This document shows, piece by piece, positions 1 through 4,721 of a stretch of 12,964 nt of DNA (position 1 is its first letter; every line of letters begins with the position of its first letter). Position numbers and translations under genes: made by a program. The DNA is taken from contig DOPG01000205.1 in the NCBI GenBank assembly GCA_003513555.1, forward strand, positions 5,246 to 18,209, in the 5' to 3' direction. The stretch comes from Rhodopirellula sp. GTDB lineage: Bacteria > Planctomycetota > Planctomycetia > Pirellulales > Pirellulaceae. Below the pieces are notes generated by a model that had not been told where the DNA came from, searched no databases, and saw nothing but the letters and a program-made list of their open reading frames with translations.

Positions 1-203
1 ATCAAGGTTCTCCAAGCCAATCTAATGTCCTGTTTTAGGGGCGGTAGCTATCCCTTCGCTCCTGGTGCTTATGACACGCATTGTTCGGGTTGAATGATGG
101 AGGAGTTGACTTGCTGAGGCCCGTTGACGATGCTCCATGAGAGTATAGACGCGACCTATTACGTTTGGGTGGTACACATGTCTTTGCAGTCCAGAGGAAT
201 ACT

Positions 204-719
204 ATGGATAACTTAATGCGCGGAACTTGGTTGACAGCGTTGTTGGTTCTTTTGAGTGTAAACGAAGTGCGGGGCCAAGAAGATTCATCCAACGCGGGTG
301 GCAAGGTCTGTATTAAACAGGTCCAGGATTACTGGGCGGCCTTCAGCAAGATGGACGCAGATGCTGCTGTTGCGATGCACAGCCCCAAAGGCGTGTACGC
401 TACGAACTCTGATGGTAGTTTTCACAAACCGCTGAAGGTTACGTCAGTTGAGCAAATGAAAGAGAACTTTTTAACCTATTCTGGGCTTTGGAAAGTGTAC
501 TACCCGGAAGCTATTGCTCTAAGCAAAGACGTAATCTTGACCCGTTATTACCTTGAAGGACTTTCCAAAGCTGGAGCGAGCACAACACCTTACCGTACTC
601 GCGTGACTCATACCTGGGTCAATGAAAATGGTAAATGGCTAACCCGCTCATGGCACTTCTCCCCCGCCACTTACGGTGGTGTTCACGTCACGCAATCGTC
701 TGATTTCAAAAAGCAGTAG
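204..719 (+). CDS. Secreted SnoaL/NTF2-like (DUF4440-type) protein
   Basis: This is a 171-residue protein. Residues 1-24 look like a signal peptide: MRGTW, then a hydrophobic stretch TALLVLLSV, with probable cleavage after VRG before QEDSS. The mature part (about 35-150) has the look of a small alpha+beta cone NTF2/SnoaL domain: an N-terminal helix with YWAAFSKMDADAA, a middle VEQMKENF segment, and a C-terminal strand pair with VTHTWVNENGKWLTRSWHFSP, typical of DUF4440-like proteins. Such folds are ligand-binding or small-molecule enzymes; the specific role is not readable here. The ATG at 204 is preferred over an in-frame ATG at 165 because the signal peptide then starts at the N-terminus and AGAGGA lies about 7 bases upstream. 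The gene stands alone and converges on the isomerase-like gene ending at 862. Family assignment is moderately sure; function is unknown. Confidence 0.72.
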   Translation: MDNLMRGTWLTALLVLLSVNEVRGQEDSSNAGGKVCIKQVQDYWAAFSKMDADAAVAMHSPKGVYATNSDGSFHKPLKVTSVEQMKENFLTYSGLWKVYYPEAIALSKDVILTRYYLEGLSKAGASTTPYRTRVTHTWVNENGKWLTRSWHFSPATYGGVHVTQSSDFKKQ

Positions 720-861
720 GGAGGAGTGGGAAACGGAGCCTGGCATGCATGTGCGACTGCTGGCCTGCCTTATCAGTGGCCCTTCTCGTTACTTCGTTAC
801 GGAAAAATCCAATTCACTAACGAAAAAGGTGTCATAGCAGATTTGGCAAGGCCAGCGGCAT

Positions 862-1788
862 TCAGAATTGATCTGCACCGACATAAGAGGCGATCACCTT
901 TTTCTCGCCGTCGGCTCCTTTGACTGAATTTCCATGTTCCATCCCGATCACCCCGTTAAATTTGCGGGAGTGGATGTACTTGAAGACATTTCGGTAGTTG
1001 ATTTCGCCCGTTCCCGGCTCTTTGCGTCCAGGATTATCACCTGCTTGGAAATAGCCAATTTCATCCCAACAGCGTTCAATGTTTGGGATTAGATTGCCTT
1101 CCGTAATCTGCTGATGGTAGATGTCGAACAGAATCTTGCAGGCCGGACTGTTGACCGCCTTGCAAATGGAATAGGCCTGAGGAGAACCCTGAAGGAAGAC
1201 GCCGCCATGATTGGTAAACCAGTTAAGCGGTTCTAGTACCATTACCAAGCCATGGGGTTCCAGCAAGTCGCAGCAACGTCGCAGCAGTTCAATCACGTTT
1301 GCTGTTTGATAGCCCATGGCCAAACGATCGCGTCCGCTTTCATCGACGCTGCCGGGAACCACTGTCATCCATTTTGCGTTGACGCGTTTGGCAACCTCGA
1401 TGCTATCCTTGATGTCTTGTAACACCGAGTCCCAAACGGCGTTATCTTTTTTGACGAATGTCGTCTGACCGATGGATCCATGCGCAACGAAGACCCCCAT
1501 CTTCATGTTGAGAGTTTCCATCGTTGCCGCAATTTTCTTTTGAAGATCAACCGGCTTCTTTTTCATCTGGTTGTCTTCCCAGGCTGAAAAACCCTGGTCT
1601 GCCGCAAATTTCAATTGGTCGATCGGATCTGCACCCCCGAGGTTCTTAAACATGTTGAAGTGGGGAGCGTAATTCAGGTTGAAGGCATGCTTTGGAACTG
1701 CCGCGATTCCCGAATCGGAAAATGGACCGAGAAATGCGGCTGATGTGCCGGCGGCAAAAGTTGCATTCAGGAATGTTCGGCGTTTCAT
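862..1788 (-). CDS. Tat-exported hydroxypyruvate isomerase-like TIM-barrel enzyme
   Basis: This 308-residue protein has a twin-arginine signal (MKRRTFLNATFAAG, residues 1-14, with hydrophobic residues to about 30). It is followed by an AP-endonuclease-2/xylose-isomerase-like TIM barrel (PF01261). Blocks typical of hydroxypyruvate isomerases are visible: VLEPLNW (184-190), LFDIYHQQ (220-227), FQAGDNPGRKEPGTGEINY (247-265) and GMEHGN (282-287). The expected metal ligands are E186, D222, Q248 and E284, so the site looks intact. Characterised Hyi enzymes interconvert hydroxypyruvate and tartronate semialdehyde in the cytoplasm; export by Tat suggests a different sugar or sugar-acid substrate. The ATG at 1788 is chosen because it places the RR motif at the N-terminus and has AAGAAAG upstream, although the frame stays open to 2013. 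It lies 191 bp behind a secreted SGNH hydrolase on the same strand and may share its transcript. Family is sure; substrate is not. Confidence 0.86.
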   Translation of the reverse strand: MKRRTFLNATFAAGTSAAFLGPFSDSGIAAVPKHAFNLNYAPHFNMFKNLGGADPIDQLKFAADQGFSAWEDNQMKKKPVDLQKKIAATMETLNMKMGVFVAHGSIGQTTFVKKDNAVWDSVLQDIKDSIEVAKRVNAKWMTVVPGSVDESGRDRLAMGYQTANVIELLRRCCDLLEPHGLVMVLEPLNWFTNHGGVFLQGSPQAYSICKAVNSPACKILFDIYHQQITEGNLIPNIERCWDEIGYFQAGDNPGRKEPGTGEINYRNVFKYIHSRKFNGVIGMEHGNSVKGADGEKKVIASYVGADQF

Positions 1789-1979
1789 GTTTTCTTTCTT
1801 TTTTGGGATGGTTGGGTTTTCAGTGACTGGCTCTTGTGATGCGTTAGCCCCAGCAGCCTTTTTGATAACCGGAAGGTCCGGCATGCTCGGGCGACCTTTT
1901 TCCCGTGGCTCACACCCACAGGTCCAGTCGAGATAGGAGGACGTATAGGTGTTTTCATTATGCAACGTTTCTTCCACAG

Positions 1980-3035
1980 TTAGGGCTTGGCACTCGTTTC
2001 GTCGCTTTTCCATTTCTTATCGTTTTCGTAGGCACGATTTAATTCCAGCACGGATTCAAAGGCCATCCGTTGCAAATAGGCCTTCTTTTCCTGGGTGAAG
2101 ACCACGGTTGGCTTTCCGCCATCGGGATCTTTTCCCTCGTTCAATTTGGTCTCGGTAACCGAGTTGAATTCGAGTCCCTCGGGACTCTGTCCTGTAATCG
2201 CCGCGTAGAACAGGTTGGCCACCAGAAAGGCACAGGTCTGATTCGGATGGCTGTCGTTGTGGTAGCGAAACACGAGGTCGGTGCCCGGATTATCGGAGTC
2301 ACCCGTCTGAATATTCTTGATCGCCAAGGGTACAGGAATCACAGCTTTCGGCTGCAAGGCCTTTGCCATCCGCAAGCCCACACCCGTGTCCCGCTTAGCG
2401 GACTCCACGTTATACGGTCCGGTCACCGGGGCCTCATTCTGTGTTTCAGGTGACGTCATATAGAGAATCACCTCGGCACCGTGCGTTTTCGTGATCTCGG
2501 CGAGTTTCGTGGCGTAGCGTTCATACCCCTGATTTCGCTGTTCCGACACATCACGCCAACTCTGCAGGACCACGTAGTCCCACTCGGTTCCGGGATTGTT
2601 CCGAAGCAAGGCTTCGTGATTCTTGATGGCCCGGGTGATGGGCTTGTGGATGTCGGCAAAGGGCACGTTCGTTTTGCCCAGTGCGGCCCAATGTTGATTC
2701 CACTCATCTGGATTAGGTGCAGTGTCGGAATTGAGAAATCCCCTCATCGTCGCAATACGCTGAGTGATCGTCTTTTCAGTGAGAGTGCTCTGTTCGATGA
2801 AACTCTGGCTGAAGTAGTAGGTCGAATGCTTGAACATATTCTGCCCGCCGTAGATGACACGCTGCACTTGCACATCGGCGGTGGGATCGCCTTCTTCGAG
2901 AATTTGCTCCACGAGGCCGGCAATGTCGTGCCGGGCTGTGAAGCTGTTGCCTAGAAAAAGGATATTCAACTCTTTCGCGGAGGATTGGACTGCTGAGGCA
3001 ACAGCAAGGAACGCTATCGCGATTCTTAAGATCAT
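1980..3035 (-). CDS. Secreted SGNH/GDSL-type hydrolase
   Basis: This 351-residue protein has an N-terminal signal peptide (MILRIAIAFLAVASAVQSSA, 1-20) and then an SGNH-hydrolase core. Block I is ILFLGNSFT (25-33), with S31 the expected nucleophile. A glycine of block II is in IYGGQN (61-66). Block III-like VVLQSW (155-160) supplies Q158. Block V is DSHPN (261-265), giving D261 and H263 as the other triad members. SGNH enzymes cleave esters such as acetyl groups on sugars or lipids, and planctomycetes carry many secreted copies; the substrate cannot be read from sequence. The ATG at 3035 is chosen because it begins the signal peptide; in-frame starts upstream (to 3146) would bury it. No clear Shine-Dalgarno sequence is present. 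It is the first gene of a probable two-gene unit with the exported isomerase-like protein. A DUF4886-like subfamily is possible. Confidence 0.78.
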   Translation of the reverse strand: MILRIAIAFLAVASAVQSSAKELNILFLGNSFTARHDIAGLVEQILEEGDPTADVQVQRVIYGGQNMFKHSTYYFSQSFIEQSTLTEKTITQRIATMRGFLNSDTAPNPDEWNQHWAALGKTNVPFADIHKPITRAIKNHEALLRNNPGTEWDYVVLQSWRDVSEQRNQGYERYATKLAEITKTHGAEVILYMTSPETQNEAPVTGPYNVESAKRDTGVGLRMAKALQPKAVIPVPLAIKNIQTGDSDNPGTDLVFRYHNDSHPNQTCAFLVANLFYAAITGQSPEGLEFNSVTETKLNEGKDPDGGKPTVVFTQEKKAYLQRMAFESVLELNRAYENDKKWKSDETSAKP

Positions 3036-3460
3036 TGAATTGAATTTCTGAGGACCAAAAAACGTGCTCGCAGGACTTGCCCAAATCTCACTCCCACATT
3101 TTTCGAAGTCCATGTGGTCTGGAGCTAATGGGGGCGCATTCCCCAATTGTCACAACAAAAACGCTCATTTGCAATAAAGAGCGATTCACAAGTACCCAAA
3201 TTTGGGTTGCGCGGATGCGAAAGATAAAACCCTCAGCCACGAAACGAGTCACGACTGAGGATGCTCGGTCAGGCTGAGCTTGATAAGATTCTTGATTGAC
3301 CTCGGTCCCGTCATTTGTATCACTGGTTTTCGCAGCGGTGTGGCGAATTTGGGCAACTGGCATCCCTGTTTTCTAGATTTGTCTTATCAAGACCCACGAA
3401 GTGCAGACGATATTTGCAGGTGCCGATTCCAAGCGTCGTTTTTTTCGCTAGACTGCGAAG
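3036..3460. other. 425-bp gene-free stretch between divergent genes
   Basis: This gap separates the SGNH hydrolase (minus) from the kptA fragment (plus), so it should hold promoters for both directions. Short open frames here (for example 3088-3363 on minus and 3280-3468 on plus) have no recognisable domain, signal peptide or start site. Structures seen include a perfect 14-bp palindrome at 3194-3207, a 5-bp stem at 3162-3166/3179-3183, CCTCAG/CTGAGG at 3231-3236/3255-3260, and a separated 10-bp inverted repeat at 3279-3288/3382-3391. I could not assign a convincing -35/-10 pair. Confidence 0.6.
3194..3207. promoter_or_regulatory. Perfect 14-bp palindrome, candidate operator
   Basis: The sequence ACCCAAATTTGGGT is its own reverse complement. 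It lies about 160 bp upstream of the SGNH hydrolase start and about 255 bp upstream of the kptA fragment, in the divergent intergenic space. Such symmetry fits a dimeric regulator site. No regulator gene is next to it and no second copy was noticed in the window, so the role is inferred only from symmetry and location. Confidence 0.3.
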
Positions 3461-3697
3461 ATGAATAGGCGACTCACCAAAATCAGTAAGTATTTGACGT
3501 ACATTCTTCGGCATGAACCACATTCGATTGGCTTGAAACTCGATAAGGAAGGTTTTCTGAACGTCGAAGAGCTTGTCAAAAACGCGAACGCATCGGGTAA
3601 GAAGATCACAATCGAGCAGGTAAACCAAGTAGTCACTGAAAACGAACAAGAACTATTCACACTGAGTGGCGACGGACAATGCATTCGCGCGAATTGA
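3461..3697 (+). pseudogene. kptA: Truncated RNA 2'-phosphotransferase (KptA/Tpt1), N-terminal domain only
   Basis: The 78 codons match the N-terminal winged-helix half of KptA/Tpt1. Visible family features are KISKYLTYILRHEP (7-20, with the conserved R17-H18), IGLKLDKEGFLNVEEL (23-38), an ITIEQVNQVV helix and the domain-ending LSGDGQCIRAN (68-78, with R76). Full KptA proteins run about 170-220 residues and continue from IRAN into QGHS and the ADP-ribosyltransferase domain, which binds NAD and completes removal of the splice-junction 2'-phosphate. Here a TGA follows IRAN directly. The next bases in any frame show no rest of the enzyme; instead a methyltransferase begins 10 bp later. The product should be catalytically dead unless the winged-helix domain has a role of its own. 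The domain-boundary break suggests a deletion or rearrangement rather than a point mutation. Identity is fairly sure; whether it is expressed is unknown. Confidence 0.75.
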
Positions 3698-3707
3698 TTC
3701 TGCACCA

Positions 3708-4325
3708 ATGATGAAGCTGCAAACCATTGATATCCCCGATTCGATCAATCGGCTGCCTTATTCAGAAGGTGCAGAGCACCTTATCGATACCGCCAACGAT
3801 GCGATTGAAGCATTCATGCTGGCTGATAAAACGGTTATCGAGAACTTCGTCACCTGTGACTTCCACCTGCTTGATCAAGCGATTACTTGGATCGAACAGA
3901 ACCATCTACTTGCCGGTCATCGTTTTTGCGAATTCGGAGCAGGTTTTGGTGTTGGCGCGATGTTGGCCGCGTTACGGGGAATGGAATCGATTGGTATCGA
4001 AATTGAATCGCGATTGGTCGAGCAAGCGAATCAGGTCGCCGACGGACTCGGGAACGCAGCCGATTTTTATTGCGGCAGTTTCGTTCCCCGAGGTGTCGAA
4101 GGTCTGACCGAAATCGCCGCCGAAGTCGAAAATGTAAGCACCGAAGAAGATGACATTTGCGAATTGATCGGTCGGGAACTCAATGAGTTTGATCTGTTTT
4201 TTGCCTTCCCGTGGCCAGGTGAACATGGTTTTTTTGAGGCGGTATTTGACGCATGCGCCGCCAATGGAGCGTTGCTGTTGACTTATCGAGGCCGAGAGGG
4301 AATGAATCTCGTTATGAAAGCCTAA
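3708..4325 (+). CDS. Class I SAM-dependent methyltransferase, planctomycete-type
   Basis: This 205-residue protein has a Rossmann-fold SAM-binding core. Motif I is CEFGAGFGVG (74-83), followed by an acidic motif II GIEIE (96-100), and a motif-IV-position segment DLFFAFPWPGEH (152-163). It ends with a strand, ALLLTYRGREG. An N-terminal helical part (20-70) contains PYSEGAEHLIDTAN and NFVTCDFHLLDQAITWIEQ. It has no signal peptide or membrane segment, so it is cytoplasmic. The length suits a small methyltransferase; the substrate cannot be told. The FPWPG segment replaces the usual NPPY/DPPY, so it is not an obvious DNA or RNA amino-methyltransferase. ATG codons at 3708 and 3711 are the likely starts; a GTG at 3666 would overlap the kptA fragment. 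No Shine-Dalgarno sequence is seen. It probably shares the transcript that enters through kptA. Confidence 0.75.
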   Translation: MMKLQTIDIPDSINRLPYSEGAEHLIDTANDAIEAFMLADKTVIENFVTCDFHLLDQAITWIEQNHLLAGHRFCEFGAGFGVGAMLAALRGMESIGIEIESRLVEQANQVADGLGNAADFYCGSFVPRGVEGLTEIAAEVENVSTEEDDICELIGRELNEFDLFFAFPWPGEHGFFEAVFDACAANGALLLTYRGREGMNLVMKA

Positions 4326-4357
4326 CTCGCATCCCGATTTTGATTTAACGATGCGAG
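4326..4357 (+). terminator. 8-bp hairpin directly after the methyltransferase gene
   Basis: CTCGCATC (4326-4333) and GATGCGAG (4350-4357) form a perfect 8-bp stem with a 16-nt loop, starting at the base after the stop codon. No T-run follows, so it is not a classic intrinsic terminator. It could still end transcription weakly or protect the mRNA 3' end. Confidence 0.35.
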
Positions 4358-4397
4358 ATTGTACGCGGATCGCAAGACTCACAGGCAATCTCGTGAC

Positions 4398-4437
4398 GCG
4401 GGCCCGATCAGGATTTGAACCAGGCTGCCGGACTCCG
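4398..4437 (-). pseudogene. Degenerate 3' half of a tRNA (T-arm and acceptor side)
   Basis: Read on the minus strand, 4437 to 4398 gives an anticodon-stem-like AGTCCGG, a short variable region, a T-arm-like CCTGGTTCAAATCCTGA, and an acceptor-like TCGGGCCCGC. The T loop TTCAAAT and its flanking G53/C61 equivalents match the tRNA consensus, but two of five T-stem pairs are mismatched. No matching 5' acceptor (GGCCCGA-like), D-arm or encoded CCA is present. It is therefore not a functional tRNA. It could be a tRNA remnant, an attachment-site relic of an integrated element, or chance similarity. Confidence 0.35.
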
Positions 4438-4721
4438 AGAGTGGCGACTGGATTTGAACTGGCGGTTTGTACGACGATTTGTACGATGAAATCAGTTGGA
4501 AGGATCGTTTGTAGAAAGTTACCAGAGCGTTTTCAATATTTCCGCGTTTCAGTACTTCACTATCCGTTTTTCATTGGTTTGACGCGAGTAGAATGAAGTT
4601 TACCTGAAAGTACCTCCGGCAACTCATCCTTGGCAGCTAGCCAGAGATGTAAGCGTGGTTGCAGGATTGAAGTTTCGCGTTGAATTGCTTCGGAATTATA
4701 GTTACTCGTTCAAATAAGCCC

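Larger units (their letters stand above)
4326..4721. other. 396-bp gene-free stretch with tRNA-like relic and short repeats
   Basis: No gene is supported between the methyltransferase and the DUF1592 gene. The stretch holds the hairpin just after 4325, two GGATTTGAAC copies 39 bp apart (4411-4420 and 4450-4459) that look like reverse-strand tRNA T-arms, and a short near-repeat (4465-4475 and 4476-4487, both containing TTTGTACGA). A frame at 4351-4596 crosses these elements and shows no protein family. The promoter for the DUF1592 operon should lie here; TTGACG at 4579-4584 and TAGAAT at 4589-4594 are box-like but wrongly spaced with each other. Confidence 0.55.

Noticed and set aside
1..203. 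Possible gene or promoter at the left edge
   Set aside because: The only frame (35-304, minus) is antisense to the SnoaL-like gene and lacks features; no convincing promoter boxes could be paired.
822..904. GAAAAAGGTG (822-831) and CACCTTTTTC (895-904) as a terminator
   Set aside because: The arms match over 10 bp but are 63 nt apart and one arm lies within coding sequence; probably chance in T-rich sequence.
726..923. 65-codon frame on + in the convergent gap
   Set aside because: It begins just after the SnoaL-like stop, runs into the 3' end of the isomerase-like gene, and has a low-complexity Arg-rich tail without a family match.
2481..2954. 157-codon open frame on + opposite the SGNH hydrolase
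   Set aside because: The minus strand has a signal peptide and SGNH blocks across the same bases; the plus frame has no recognisable family.
3088..3363. 91-codon frame on - upstream of the SGNH gene
   Set aside because: No domain, signal peptide or conserved feature; it overlaps the palindrome and other intergenic structures and overlaps the 5' extension of another frame.
4351..4596. 81-codon frame on + over the tRNA-like relic
   Set aside because: The peptide (RARSGFEPGC...) is the kind of spurious translation produced by reverse-strand tRNA T-arm sequence; no family is visible.
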